The position numbers and the translations under genes were made by a program. Under the pieces are notes generated by a model. It was given only the letters and a program-made list of their open reading frames with translations. It ran no database searches and was not told the DNA's origin. Source: Rhododendron vialii (lineage: Eukaryota > Streptophyta > Magnoliopsida > Ericales > Ericaceae). From it: a DNA stretch of 64,000 nucleotides. The DNA lies in NCBI RefSeq assembly GCF_030253575.1, contig NC_080569.1, positions 8,809,501-8,873,500 of the forward strand, given 5' to 3'. How positions within the stretch are numbered: the first letter of the stretch is position 1; each line of letters opens with the position of its first letter. This document shows, piece after piece, positions 43,270-55,774 of the stretch.

Positions 43270-46200
43270 TCAGAGGAGGAGGCAAGTGTCGGACTGCTGT
43301 TTGAGCTGTTGCTTGGCTTGCTGTTGGGACCAGTAAGCATGGGCATCAAGGACACGGTCTAGCAACACTTGGGGCACGGGCTCACCCCTCCTTTGCTGTG
43401 GGGATATTCTTGCTGTGTGCACCAGTGTTTTCCATTTATCCTGCAATTTCACAGGTCACGAAAACCCAAATCACGTAAGCATTTCTACTGAAACAAAAAG
43501 GTATGTTTAAAACTGGGAAATAAGTAGGCATCTCATACTGCCCTTTTGACTTCCGACCCACGACAAGATCCATCTGTTTTGTGTATTTTAAACAAAGAGT
43601 AGAATTCAAAAGATTACACGAGACATTTGCTACTCAGAATCAAAGACAACGGCATAAAGACCATAGAACCATTTCCGATAACGCAAGCCAACTAAAGTAT
43701 GAGACTATGAGTATTCAAAACTGTAAAAACTGTTGGAAACAATTGAACCGAAGGCTTAAAAATTTTGAAGGGAATGAGATTGAAAAACTACAGCATCAAA
43801 GAAGCAGTACAAGTAATCACAAGTTCGGTTAAAATGGAGAAAAATCCGGAACATATATGCAGGAAAATGAAATGTCGATTGCTTACCTTCAAATCCACAT
43901 AAGTTCGATGCTTTGCATTATCAAAAGCTCGCAGTTTAACATCGCGCCATCTGCAGATGTAAACCAACTACAGGTAAGAGAAGAACAGAAGAATTGAAAA
44001 TATGCTCATCCAGGACCACATTCGAGATAAACAAGGGCAGACCCTTGTGCAGTTCTTGAATCAAGTTTTTGCTAAACATACCTTCCAGTTCCAAGCTTCT
44101 CAACAGCATGAACCAGCGCTTCCACTTCAGAAACAGAGAAAGGTCGACGAATTCGGCGCTGCACAGCCTCAGATCGCTTGGATTTCCTCATGGGTACAAC
44201 AGCCAATGCCTCCGCATCCATTTCTGGAATGGCGGCCAATGCTCTGGAGTCCATTGGGCTTTTATCTGACATGTCAGGAGGAGAGGGTGCCGAGTCATGA
44301 TCGCTTTCAACAAAGCTGCCCACACTTGTCAAAGGAGGATCTGGTAAGGCATCAGCAGCGCTCTGTTCAACTATGTTATGAACTACACTAGGTGCAGGCG
44401 GGTACCTGGAGACAGCATTACATACACAATCAGCTCAGAGAGCGATGACTTAAAATGGGAACTTAGTTCCAAATAAGAATCCAGACTAATTATAACAAGG
44501 CATTGGCATAGTTGTGTAAAGCTTTGTACACTCAGATTACCCTCCACAGAGTGAGGGCAAATCAAGGAAGTAAAAAATATACATTATGCTTCAAGAGATG
44601 AAGAGAAAGGACAAGTTTGACAACATTTAATTTTTCAACTTCTCACATACCCTAAATTAAACTGGGGGAAATACAAAATGTTAACCAGATCAACATTATA
44701 GGAGGATGGAAAATATGTATCATTATCATTTAGAAGACCCTCTGCTAAACAATTGTAAAGCTAAGAAACGTCAAAACAGTAAACGAGGCCAAGTTCTGGA
44801 GCTAGCAACAAATGGAGAATCGGCTTTTCTAATTTACCTAGTTAGTGGCTGAGGTGCATTGCAGCTGAGTAGCAAGGGGTGATCTTCATTACACAGAGGT
44901 GGGGGAGCTTGTGAAACAGTAGGCTCTAGGGAGAAACCAAGAGCATCAAGCTTGTTGTCGTGAGCTAATCCAGTCTGGAGTAGAGTTTTATTATCATCCC
45001 TAATCTTCTTTCCCTGAAGGAGGACACCCACTCGTAGTCCACCCCCCATTATAGCATTCACCGCCTCCAAAACACTTCTCTGCAAAATAAAGGCAAAATT
45101 GAGTTCTGTTCCTTAGATGATATCATGCATAACACAAAAGTAAATTGACCTTTTTCTGCAAATCATGGTCATCCCAACATGCTTATTGTATTTTCATCCA
45201 TAATACACCACTTTCGACAAAAATCCTAGCCACAAATGACTCGGTTAAAAGTTCTTGCCATATTTAAACTAAAACCTTATGCAACGAGGTATCTACATCC
45301 ACTACAATGTTGCATTGAGGTAACTGGGAAGATACTTGTATGAAAACAGTTTAGATAATACTGTTTGCATATGGCATACCTTTAGAGAACCAACAGTTGC
45401 AGTTTCTGGAATCTCAATAAAAAGCTCTGGAACCTTAAAAGACCTGATTCTAAGCTTCACTGAATAAAAGTCAAGACATCTTCACGTAAGAACCTCTTCG
45501 AATGTCATACACCAATCAAGTCAAAAGAGTACAGATGAATTACTCTCAATCAGAGTATTTCATACCATGTGAATCTCGGGACTGGAAGGGTGTGTGTCGG
45601 CTTGCTACACCAGATGTTGTCCCAAAGGCTGCATGAAGAGTAGCGATTATATAGTGGAAAAACAAGAAAAACATATTCCAATCACAACTGAAACAACGAA
45701 ATACCAAAATAGAAGAAATGAAAGGATGGAAATAAACCTCCATGCAGTGTTGCACCAGAACCAGAAGCATCACAACTAAACCCTTTCCTTGGCGAACTAG
45801 ATATGCCCTCACTAGTTATCCCTCCATCAGAATTTGATAATGAGCGACCATCATACAGTATCCTTTTCTTCAATGGATAATCCCTCAGAGACCTTTTACG
45901 TTTGTAACAATTCTTCCTATTGTGGTAGGCAGGCTTTGTTTCTAGATTGGAAACAGACTAACATTATTCAACTAATAATAGAGACTAGAGAGTCACGGAA
46001 ATAGAACTATGATTCTTCGCAATTAAATTGGAGGGGACCACAAAAAAGCTAAAAAATAAGCAAACCAACTCACCAGCAGTAAAATATTCCCCATCCTTCA
46101 ATTTTGGAGCTGCCTTCCAAAATTTGGATGCCAATATCTTCCTTATTCTACGGTCACCAATGCGTGGTGATGGCCTGAAGGTCGTTTTAGCGGTGCTGGG

Positions 46201-47008
46201 TTGAGTGCACCCAGAAGAGTTTTCGTCATCATCTCTAACAGCTATATTTACAACATCCCGACATGCAGGGAAAGAAACATGACCAGTGCCTAGAGGCACT
46301 TTCACACTGTTCTCTTGACTAATTAGAGCAGGAGGTTTCCTGTATCTAACCGCCAGCTCGTCCAAAGTGCACATATATGCCTTGGTAACATCTGACGCAT
46401 TTCGTGCCCTTAGCGGCTCCACTTTGCTGCTCCCAGGTTGAATCTTGCTTTCGTCATTAACCAACTTTTCAGCACAACCAATCTTTTCTGAGCAATCGGA
46501 AGAAGTAATTACAGATGCAAGTACGGAACAATCATCAATATGAGCAACTGGAAATTCCTTTGTACTAAAATGTAGATCAGGAGCTCTGGAGACAAGGTTA
46601 GAAGGTTCCACTTTCGAAGCACTATCGTCATCCAGCTGCTCTTTCTTAATTGAATCTTTTGCAACTGCACAGGGTTCTTTTCCAGTTAATGTATTACTAG
46701 AACTAGGAGAAACTTGTCCCTCCAACAACAACTTGCCAGCTACAGTAGCCAATAAGTCAAACGCACACATTTGATTGTCATCAACTTTCTTCCTAATCGA
46801 GCCCCTCTAAAAAAAAAAAAAGCACAAGGAGTTAATAAAAGAGATTTTTTTTTTTGAAGAGCAATATAAAGATTAAAAACACACAGAAAAAAAAAAAGGG
46901 AAGGAAATTAAAGTCGAGGGTATTTACCCTAGGTGATCTGGTAGCTCGAGGTGTGGGGGGCACCTGATAGCCATTAAAACCATATCCTAACCTGTTCTGC
47001 AACACCAT
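43270..47008 (-). CDS. TRP: TRP-type telomere repeat-binding protein, 653 aa, nine coding exons
   Basis: Exons: 47,008-46,928, 46,806-46,074, 45,941-45,738, 45,628-45,566, 45,459-45,380, 45,079-44,838, 44,405-44,082, 43,950-43,887 and 43,440-43,270. They sum to 1,962 bp, all junctions in phase with GT-AG ends. The start MVLQNRLGYGFNGYQVP is the family's conserved N-terminus. MCAFDLLATVAGKLL lies at the beginning of exon 2. Residues about 361-450 form the ubiquitin-like domain (ELFIEIPETATVGSLK, LLQGKKIRDDNKTLLQTGL). Residues about 551-608 form the single Myb repeat (FSVSEVEALVHAVEKLGTGR, WRDVKLRAFDNAKHRTYVDL) with the telobox signature VDLKDKWKTLV, followed by the C-terminal extension helix LLDRVLDAH needed for DNA binding in this family. 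Such proteins are nuclear and bind double-stranded TTTAGGG repeats. No frame breaks. Its 3' side is about 400 bp from the Harbinger transposon. Confidence 0.95.
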
Positions 47009-48119
47009 ATCGCGGAGAACATACCATAAACTCAAATGCCAAACTCTAGCATTCTCAAAAATCTCTCAAATTCTAAGAGAAGCTCATGCACATTAACACA
47101 GCATGACCAAGCTCCGACTCTGTAATAACAAGAGACCCTGTCAAAAAATTACATACCAATGAGTGAAATTCTAGGGAAATAGAAAGATCAAAAACAATGC
47201 AGGTCGAGGCAAAAGACATAGTGACAACGAAAAACAAGAAATTAGATAATGCCGAGTGAAATAGAATTCACGAATGACTTTACAGTTGAACAAACTAAGT
47301 TACTGCAAGTTTTCATGATAAAAAAGACTAAAGCAAATTGAAAACCCAAAAAGAGGTTTGAAGACAGTGCACGGAATGCAAGGCAAAACAAACATGGGGG
47401 TGACAATAAAAAAACAACATAAGCAACATTCATCATGTTCCCCACAAGGTCAACATATCAGCGCAGAAACGTGGTGAAGAATATGACTTCGCCACGTTTT
47501 GCTGAGTGATGGAGTTATGCAAAATACTTTTCTGCTACTAGATTAAAAAAAAACATCTATCGGATAGTAATGCCTCAATCAAAGAAATCAAGTTCGAAGA
47601 GATCAACCCCAAAATTATATGGCCACTCCAAATGAAACTCGCGGAAAAAAATTCAACATAGATACAAACTGAAAGTCTATTGACCATTTGAATACAAGAA
47701 TACCCTAAAGTTTTCAAAAGCACTCTGATCATATAGTGTCTTAAGCAGAATTCAATTCCAACTACAACCCTTATCAAATTTCATCTTTGTCCTTTGTTTT
47801 CTCAACAATGAAAATAGCAAAATAAATCTGTAGAAACAAGCCAGTACTTATTTCAGAACTTCAATGGCTGCATGCCGCAATCCAGTTCCTAAAATTTTAT
47901 AACCTCTAACTGTAATGACCATCTTCAAAATGGCACAAGGCTGATCTTTCTCTTCTCTATTCAAAATTCAAACCGGGCATCAAAAAATTGTAAAAACTGG
48001 TCTGCAAAGATTTTCGCACTGAATTCTATGAATCTGTCCTCTACAATCCTTGATTCCAAGGCAAAACCCGGAAGAAGAAAATTATGGGTTTCTACGCAAA
48101 GGGAAAAAAAGGAAAGGGA
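47009..48119 (-). other. TRP leader/intron region, proximal part
   Basis: Upstream of the first coding exon. A good acceptor (TTGTTATTACAG on the minus strand, about 47,121-47,132) suggests a leader exon piece from about 47,120 to 47,008 is joined to a farther 5' exon. The duplication ends within this stretch (about 47,312). No coding sequence of another gene is seen. Confidence 0.45.
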
Positions 48120-49480
48120 AACAAAACAGACGAAAAAACTATACAAAAACCCTCACAGAACCCTGACAGAGAGGACCAAAAAATAGCATTGAAAACAAGG
48201 GAGATAATCAGATAATTTTCCAAGGCACCCTAGAAAAAGAATGTATAAAATGTTCCCAAAAACACAAGAAGCAGATCAACACGGGAAAACATGAGATAAC
48301 CTGTAAGATTTCAGAGGTCGAAGCATGAATCTCAGACCTTTCTCTGATTTGCATGAAAAATCCCAATTTCGCCCCAATAATTTCTAAACTCTCAAACCAA
48401 ACGCAGATCGAAACCATTTACCAAAATGCAAAACGATGGCAAATGCAAGGATCAATTGCGATGTATGAATTCCGCTCAGAAGGAACAAAAAAATCAGTTG
48501 GCCTGGATTGTGGGAATGTGAACTTTACAAAATGCCAAAAAAAAAAAAATCAGTAAAAAGGGAAAAAAAGGGAAATTAACAGGGAAACGAAATCCGAAAG
48601 GGGGAAAAAAAAAGTAGAATTAGAAAAACCCTAGCAAAACCCACATAAATAGCGTTGGAAACAATATATAGAATACCTCCCTGCAAACGAATATTAATAT
48701 GATTACAAACGATCTGAAACCCAAGAAGCAGATCAACCCAGGAAAAAATTAGATTGGAAGAAAAGATTGGATCTGAGTAACCTCTCTGATTTGCCAAAAT
48801 AAAAAAATAAAAATAAAAAATCACAATTTGATTTTCCGAAAATTGCAGACCGAAACGCAGATTGATGTTAACAGGACGACGTGATTTTCAAGCATCAATA
48901 TCGCTTATGAGCTAAACTGATGACTGCAACCATTTATCACAATAATAAATTTCGGGACAAAAAAAATTCACATAAACAAGAAATTCAGTTGCCATGAATT
49001 GTGGGAACCTGTTCTCTAGAGAATAAAACTCGAAAACACCAGTAAAAGCGAGAGAGAGAAAAAAGAAAAAAAAAAAACTGATTTTATTGGGAAAAGAAAA
49101 ATGCTTGTAGTACTAGAAAAACCCTCACAAAACCCTAAGAAAGAACCAAAAGTAGCGTTGAAAACAACACCGCCAATTACTATCTCACACGAAACAGAGG
49201 ATAAAAACGTGTATACGCACACGAAGCGGAGGATCTAAAAACCAAGAACCAGATCGACCCAATAAAACCTGAGATAAATCGAAGAATTTCCAAGGTTGAA
49301 GAAAAGAACGGATCTTGGCCATCCCTCCGATTCACAAGAAAAAAAGAAACATATTTTCGATAAAAGAATGACTTCGAAAAAGAAAAACCAAACGCAGATC
49401 GAACCCATCAGAAATGGATTTCAAAATAGGACATACAAATCCACAAAAAAATGGAAAACCCATGACCCAATTCCTAAAAA
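48120..49480. repeat. Three diverged tandem modules in the TRP leader region
   Basis: Anchors recur in order with spacing of about 460-520 bp: AAAAACCCT (48,145, 48,624, 49,117), AGAAGCAGATCAAC or AGAACCAGATCGAC (48,267, 48,723, 49,244), CTCTGATTTGC or CTCCGATTCAC (about 48,340, 48,783, 49,325) and, in the first and third, CCAAACGCAGATCGAA. Modules are about 60-70% alike by eye. Two contain a telobox core AAACCCTA (48,626-48,633 and 49,130-49,137). They probably lie in a 5' UTR intron of TRP; alternatively each could hold an alternative leader exon. Confidence 0.75.
49130..49138. promoter_or_regulatory. Telobox motif
   Basis: AAACCCTAA (minus strand TTAGGGTTT) is the plant telobox, also the telomere repeat itself and the target of TRP-type Myb domains. 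A second copy, AAACCCTA, is at 48,626-48,633. Whether they act in regulation is not shown by sequence. Confidence 0.55.
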
Positions 49481-49485
49481 CCAAC

Positions 49486-49486
<1 letters not shown>

Positions 49487-49517
<31 letters not shown>
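49487..49517. repeat. Run of 31 cytosines
   Basis: An uninterrupted C31 tract (G31 on the TRP sense strand), followed by an A-rich stretch. It may form a G-quadruplex in DNA or in TRP pre-mRNA. Length could be affected by sequencing error. Confidence 0.9.
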
Positions 49518-49519
<2 letters not shown>

Positions 49520-49659
49520 AAAATAAAAAAAAAATAACTCCTTTCAATTGCAGGGAAACGGCAAGAAAACGAGGAATCTATGCCATATCACACAGCAACT
49601 AGAGGAAGATCGAAACTTTCTCAACGCTCCACAACAGAAACCAACAAAATTCGATCGTC

Positions 49660-49912
49660 TCACCTGTCTTCCTCTGTATTCACCAGTAGTGCGAGTTTCC
49701 CTCCCGAAACATTCAAACGAATTTACGCGGAGCCCATGAAAGATCGGAGAATTGTCGGAGAATTCAAAGAGCACAGATCTCATAAGGATAAGAATTCACA
49801 TCAATCACGACACTTTACGGATGGTAATATCCTCCCTACCCCATTTTTCTCCCTTTCTTTCTCGTAAACCAATCGTTGTTTCGGACGTTACCCTCTATTT
49901 TCTCTCTCCTCC

Positions 49913-49950
<38 letters not shown>

Positions 49951-50220
49951 TTGCCAAAACCCTCGGAAAACCACCCAACCTTGGCTTAAACCCCCCAAGC
50001 TCTTATACCATTGACGCCCATTACCGGCTCGGACGGTAAAAGCCCATGCCTTACCGGCTGTAGCAGGTTGCACGAACCACATAAAAGACCGGTTCTTCGC
50101 CACAGGGTGACCCGTACTCTTGCCACGTCGGCCCGGATCGCGCCACGTGGATTAATCGTTGGGATCGTACGGCCACGGGCGCTTCGCACGATCGAGAAAA
50201 ACGTCGGGTCACAAATAGAG
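49660..50220 (-). promoter_or_regulatory. Probable first leader exon and promoter of TRP
   Basis: On the minus strand a strong donor (AAGACAG|GTGAGACG) near 49,664 could end a non-coding first exon. Upstream are a (GA)n tract (49,919-49,948; CT on plus), a GC-richer block and a G-box CACGTG at 50,144-50,149. No clear TATA box. The position of the promoter is inferred from these signals and from the drop to AT-rich DNA after 50,230. Confidence 0.45.
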
Positions 50221-50423
50221 GGAATTATTTTGAAAAAACAAAAAAACCCCCGGTTTGAATTTTAATTTCCCAAAATAGAAACTGTTTTTTTTTTTTGTGA
50301 AAAAATTGAAATGTTTCACGCGCTTAGTTCTGAAGGAGCGTGCGCACGAGTGGAGTTATTTGCTACCACACATATGGATAGAGTGATGTATGTGTATCGA
50401 TTTACTTATTTGATTAATTTTTA

Positions 50424-50566
50424 GAAAAATGATTTTGGCACTTCAATTTTTTATGATAACACTCTAAAATGTTTCTTTTAGTTTATTTTGCTATGTATAA
50501 TTTCTACACTAAAAGACAAATTTTGGAGTGCCATCATAAAAAAATGAAGTATCAAAATCATTTTCC
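50424..50566. mobile_element. MITE related to the 8,416 element
   Basis: Ends GAAAAATGATTTTGGCACTT and the inverse of GGAAAATGATTTTGATACTT, with TTTGGAGTGCCATCATAAAA internally. Same type as the 123-bp MITE in the left TRP copy but diverged. The flanking duplication is imperfect (TAATTTTTA / TATTTTTAT). Confidence 0.65.
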
Positions 50567-50627
50567 TATTTTTATGGAGATATAATGGGGATGTAGCAAC
50601 TAATTTTAATTTTCCCAAAATAGGAAC

Positions 50628-50863
50628 TGTTAGGTAAAAGTTTAACCCAAGATACATAAATTTGGTGCATATTTAGGCCTAGTTTCCCAAAATCAGTCTG
50701 GAATTTTTTTTTATTTAATTTGTCCTTGTTTAAAATTTTTCCACATTTTTTAGTTTTGCATAAAAATTTTGTGAATTGTTGGTTAAAATTTTACCCACTA
50801 AATATGCACCAAATTTTATGTATCTTGGGTTAAACTTTTACCCACTTGCTGCCTAACTGAACC
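50628..50863. mobile_element. Hairpin repeat
   Basis: Inverted arms of about 50 bp: AAAAGTTTAACCCAAGATAC ... TGCATATTTAG on the left, the complement at 50,796-50,850. The AT-rich centre is unique. Probably a MITE; family unknown. Confidence 0.65.
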
Positions 50864-51414
50864 ATCTTAATTGCCTTGCTGAAATGAGGAATATTAGGTA
50901 ACTTGTTCACAACTAAAGTTGGGTGTTAAATGAAAAGGGCATGTTGTCTTTTTTACTTCAATTGATTTGTGTTAATGTAGATCACAACAAATTGAGAGTT
51001 TTCATGCCTTTTTTTGTTTTTGATACCTCGGTTTAACTAATCCTATAGTTTTATCCTACTGCTCACTTGCTGGGAGTTCAATCGAACTTTTGTGTTGCCA
51101 TTATCTGAAATTAAATTTTGATTTCATGTTCGTTGCTCACCAATAAAATCGGATGATTTTGACTTTTATCGAAGAAACAACAATGTGGCTTTGCCTTTGT
51201 CATGGTACTTGTACAAAAAAAAAAAAACATATGTTTAAAATGATTTCGAATTCGGAACTTGTCCAAGTTTTAAAGTTTTCATTGCCGAAATTGGACAGAA
51301 GTTGTATTTCACCTACGCGCAGTACTTAAGCAGAATTATCTCTCTTAGTATAATATCATGTTTCCACTAAAGCAGAATTGCCAATAAAGTACTTATAAGT
51401 TATACTAGGTCAAG

Positions 51415-51795
51415 CAGCGTTACAGCAACCGCACACTGTGTGGGGCCTACTCCGGGCTCCATATGGATGATTCGAACAGTTCAATAATTTTTTTTTAAAA
51501 AAAAAACCGAGTGGGCATTACCAAAAATCAGCTCAATCCGATATGTGTAGATTTTTGGGTCAAGCTTCTCTTCTTTGGAAAATCGGAAAAAATGGAAAGA
51601 TTGGTTTTCTGGTGTACAGAAAGATGACAAACTTGATCCGAGCACCTACACATATCGGATCAAATTGATTTTCCGCGTTGTCCACTCGGTTTTTTTTTTT
51701 TTTAATTATTGAACGGCTCGGATTATCCGTACTACAAATCCCAGAGTGGACCCCACACGGCGTGCGGTGGCCGGCCACAACATTTTGGTGCCGTG
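51415..51795. mobile_element. Long-hairpin MITE
   Basis: Arms of about 140 bp (left from GCGTTACAGCAACCGCACAC, right ending in the diverged inverse near 51,795) share AAAAAAACCGAGTGG, TTCAATAATT and ATCCGATATGTGTAG. Non-coding. Boundaries approximate. Confidence 0.65.
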
Positions 51796-52813
51796 GCCGT
51801 AGACTTTCTAATATCATGTAGTGTACATATCCAGGACTAGGAAATATGAGCATACCTACCTGCATTGGGGGACCCATGTAAGAAAGATAACAATAAGGAC
51901 TTGACTGCAATTACAAATCTGAAGGTGATTACTAGTACTACGTAGGTACGTAGACTACTAAACAAAATTAACTGCAATTTAATATACAAAGGCTATTCAT
52001 AGATAGAGCCATATAAGTATAAAAATGCAAAGCTTGTAGTAGTAGCTGTTACAAGCACGTGGCTGTAGATCTGGTAACATTTTATTAATTTTCTCATTTT
52101 ATTTCATGACGGAAGATAATAACTAATTAATGAGATGGCAAAGATCCTCAACACATGCAAAAGAATCTTAACCCGTAATGGTAGTAAATGTTACTAGTAA
52201 TTATTATCAATTTAATTGGTGGTGATTATATATATCGGAGTATATTTTTTAAAAGTGTTGAGTTGCGTAAAAATGCATCAAAAGTACTAACATTTGTCTG
52301 TATTTAAAGACGCATTCATTGGATCCCACAATCTAAACCAATCATTCTATTAACCTATTAGCGTTTTAATATTTTTTTTAAACCAAACATGGTCAACTAT
52401 TGCGGTCGTTAGCATGACGGATTATCAAATGGTCCGCGGCCTTTTAGCTCTTTTTGCTTGCTTTTTTTATTTTCACACTACTAGTATAATTCTGGTCACG
52501 ACTTTAGTGAGATTGAAATTCCATGGAAAAATATGTGGCAGTCTGGCAAAAAGATTCAAAATCGTTTGCCACGTAGGATAAAAGCGAGAAATCCGAGGTG
52601 GAAAAAGAGCAGCCCTCCATTGGGCGTTTTTTCCCTCGGTATTATCCCCATCGATTTCTTTGTTTATGTCAAAAATCTTCTGGGGTGGGGAAGAATATCC
52701 GAGCTGTCAAAAAAGCGTACGTGGACCCAGCTTCGCACGAACTCGACGCCTCGCTTTGCTGCTTCCTGCCTGTGTAGAGTTGTGAACTTGTGACGGTAGT
52801 ATGTCGCAAAACA

Positions 52814-52857
<44 letters not shown>

Positions 52858-54365
52858 GGAGAGAGAGAGAGCAACGGCTGGCCAAAGAACAACATGCGAA
52901 ACATTAGCACGAGACGTGCGGGTTAAAATAAACAAACCTCGTTTTTGTTTTCTCCATTACACAATTTCTACGCCGTCGCCGTCGTTTGTTTAGAGTCATG
53001 GTTAAAAAGATACGTTAAAGACATGACCTGGACAAAACAACATAATAGGATGACACTTGGAGAAGAAAAGGTGGTTGGAGAGAGATATGTGGATAACATT
53101 TTAGATGAGAGAGAGGTGCAAGTCTTGGACCTTTACTTCAGTGGAACGAAAACAAGGGGAGATATGGTGAGTGCCTACCCAACTCACATGGATGATTCGG
53201 ATGTTGTGATTTTGTTATCCAATGGGAGGGCTCCGGGATTTGGGCGCTTGTAGCCTCCGAATAATTTTTTGTTCTATGTAAGCATGAAATCATTTGTTGT
53301 TCAAAGGAAATAAAAAAACAAGGGGAGATGGGATGACTCGTTTCGTTTATTGCCTTATTAGAGATGATGAGTTAATTAGAGGTCGTAAATGAATAAAGTC
53401 ATTACTCGAGTTGGAGTTCATGTTTAATTAGTTAAAAGTTGATTCGAGATTTGGTTATCTAACCAAAATAAGTTTAAACGTTTTCTTAAGGTTGTCGTTC
53501 GGCTTTCAAATAAAGTTTGGACAAGTCTGAACTTCAACTTTTAATGTGTAAAAGATTCAAGATAATCATGACCTACTCGATCAAAACTAATTTGAAATCA
53601 GCTTCCTTCCGAAATAACTTTAGTTTTAAATATTTGAAACTCATTAACATTTTACATAAAGGTTAAATAATTATGATCAACTCATTTCACTCGGTTTCCG
53701 AATCCATGACTTATGATCAAACATCATTTTCAAGGATTTGAAAGTGTACACAAACGTTCGAATTTTTAGTAAATAGTAGTACTGTATACTTGTATATACC
53801 GAATTGAATATTTGAATATTTTGGCTCGTGCATTTCTTTCGTTCACTTTTTAACCAAAAACTGGAATAGTTTGCGGCTAGTATTATTCATGGTGATTACA
53901 AGACCCTAGCATAGGAGAAATTTTTGGGTGCCGAGCGGATACTACGTGGCAGTACCCGTCGTGCCTAGATATATTCTCTCTCTCCTCTCATCAACCACTC
54001 TCTCTCCGCTTTTTTTCTCTCCAAAATCCGGACCGTGCTGAGATATTCTCCGAGGATACCACATGGCACCCAATAACTTCTACTAGTATAGTAATGGAGA
54101 GGATCACATGCAAATCCACAGTCAACACTCAACAGGCCAGTGGACCCAGCCATCGGTAAACCATACTGCTAGTAATTTCGAAGCTAAAATCAATTCCAAA
54201 TTAGGCAGAGCCAATTAGAGTAAGGTTACCTCTGTTTACCAAATCATTAACCGACACTATAAAGTCATCGATAACAACATTTATCTGGTTGAGTTTAGTT
54301 CAACCAATTAAATGTCTTTCTCCTTTCCCTGTTCTTTATTTTATTATTACACCGAAAATGATATG
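51796..54365. other. Intergenic; GA microsatellite; unrecognised open frame
   Basis: A GA tract with interruptions lies at about 52,804-52,874. An open frame at 52,945-53,253 (plus) codes for about 100 residues with a TRGDMVSAYPTHMDDSD segment, followed by an AT-rich tail and an A tract (about 53,309-53,318). It could be a retro-inserted fragment, but I do not recognise it. The stretch 53,380-53,830 resembles diverged hAT-like repeat sequence. Nothing else is seen. Confidence 0.35.
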
Positions 54366-54594
54366 AGTACCGATGTCCCTAGGAAAATCGTACTGACAGC
54401 CGCGCCGGGCGTTTCTGGCCACCGGAAAGCCGATTCGAGTCATCCAAAAATTCAATAAAAAAAAAACGAGGGGCTAGCGAGGGAATTAACGGCATCCGAT
54501 GTGTCTAGGGTATTTGATCTAAACACACCTTATTTTTCGTGTATATACAGCCCGGCGCGGCCATCGGTACGATTTCCCTATGCTAGGTGTCGGT
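54366..54594. mobile_element. Hairpin MITE, GC-rich ends
   Basis: Left arm GTACCGATGTCCCTAGGAAA ... GCCGCGCCGGGC, right arm its inverse with small differences (GCCCGGCGCGGCC ... TCGGTAC). Centre unique. Target duplication not evident. Confidence 0.7.
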
Positions 54595-55523
54595 ACCTAT
54601 AGCATTATTACATATAGCATTTTGATTTTTTATACAACCAATTGCATGGAGACATCCTAGTCGTGAACTCAACATGGTACACAGCCTTGCAAACTACATG
54701 CATATCATATGATATTATATACATAAATTAGCCCACAAAGGGTTAGTCCGGTTGATTGGTGGGTTTGCTCCCCGCACAATTGATTAGGATTTGATTTTTT
54801 TGGTCAGGCCGTAAGAAAGTAATTTTTTGTTAATTTCCTAGGTCACAGCATGGATGGCTTGCCTCTGACCGAACTGAGAATGAAATTTAGCCGAAGTGCA
54901 TAAGTTGACCCGAACACCTCCGATTAATGAAACCAAAAAATATACATACATGTACACACAAACTACTAGCAGATGAGGACCCCACAGTCCATGAGCTAGC
55001 AAGGCTCACCTTACTTCTTAACAAATCATGCTTTAGAATAGTTTGAGCTAACTATAGGCAGAAGATCACATGGTTAATGCACGTGACAAAGATGACCCCA
55101 CAGTCCAGAGGTATGCTACAATAGCCCATTTGGTAAAACTAAATATTTCTGATTCCTTAATTTAACTTAAACTTTGATAAAGACGTGGCCAAACAGTAGT
55201 TCCAGTGGTAGTAACTAAATATAGCAATGTTAAAATAGGACAGCGCCATTCAATACTTAAGTTTTACTCCAATTACTATTATGTAACGTTGGAGAATATT
55301 CATGGAAATGGTTCTACTTTGGTCCCCATTTAGGACTAAACCGGAAAGTCCAAATATCGGCCTCCCAACTCGGTAATGAATTATCTGACCAATTTGTAAA
55401 GAGATGAGCAATCAAGATTTGTATTGTCCCGTTTAGTTCAAAACGAGGACCGAAGAGGAGCTAAATACTCTACAAATCTTTATCAAGTGCACTTGTATTG
55501 TCTCATCTATACCTATTTTACTA

Positions 55524-55774
55524 CTCCATCCATCCCGGTTCGTTTGTTCTCTTTTTGACTTTTTGAGAGCGTTTGACCTCTCAAATAATTGTCTATAATT
55601 TTCAATTCGTAATGTTTTTAATATACAATATGAATCTTGTTTGATAGATCTCAATTAGTTTTATTATACAAAATCTTCAAAATCATAAAAAAATATTATA
55701 AAATGTAAGATATAAGTATATTTTTAAAAGATACGAATTTCGAAAATTGGACAAACAAATTGGGACGGATGGAG
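55524..55774. mobile_element. Stowaway MITE, complete
   Basis: Ends CTCCATCCATCCCGGTTCGT and the inverse of AATTGGGACGGATGGAG. Flanked by TA on both sides (55,522-55,523 and 55,775-55,776), the Tc1/mariner target duplication. Confidence 0.88.

Larger units (their letters stand above)
38578..47312. repeat. Right copy of the TRP-containing duplicated segment
   Basis: Counterpart of 8,049-12,870, enlarged by the PIF/Harbinger element at 38,776-42,864 and lacking the 123-bp MITE. It carries the intact TRP gene. The alignment ends at about 47,312, while this copy continues into the TRP leader region. Confidence 0.93.

Noticed and set aside
49414-49602. Poly-proline open frame
   Set aside because: Produced by the C31 tract; no family resemblance.
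52945-53253. Candidate protein gene of 102 codons
   Set aside because: No recognised domain and no clear promoter or splice context; described in the intergenic entry only.
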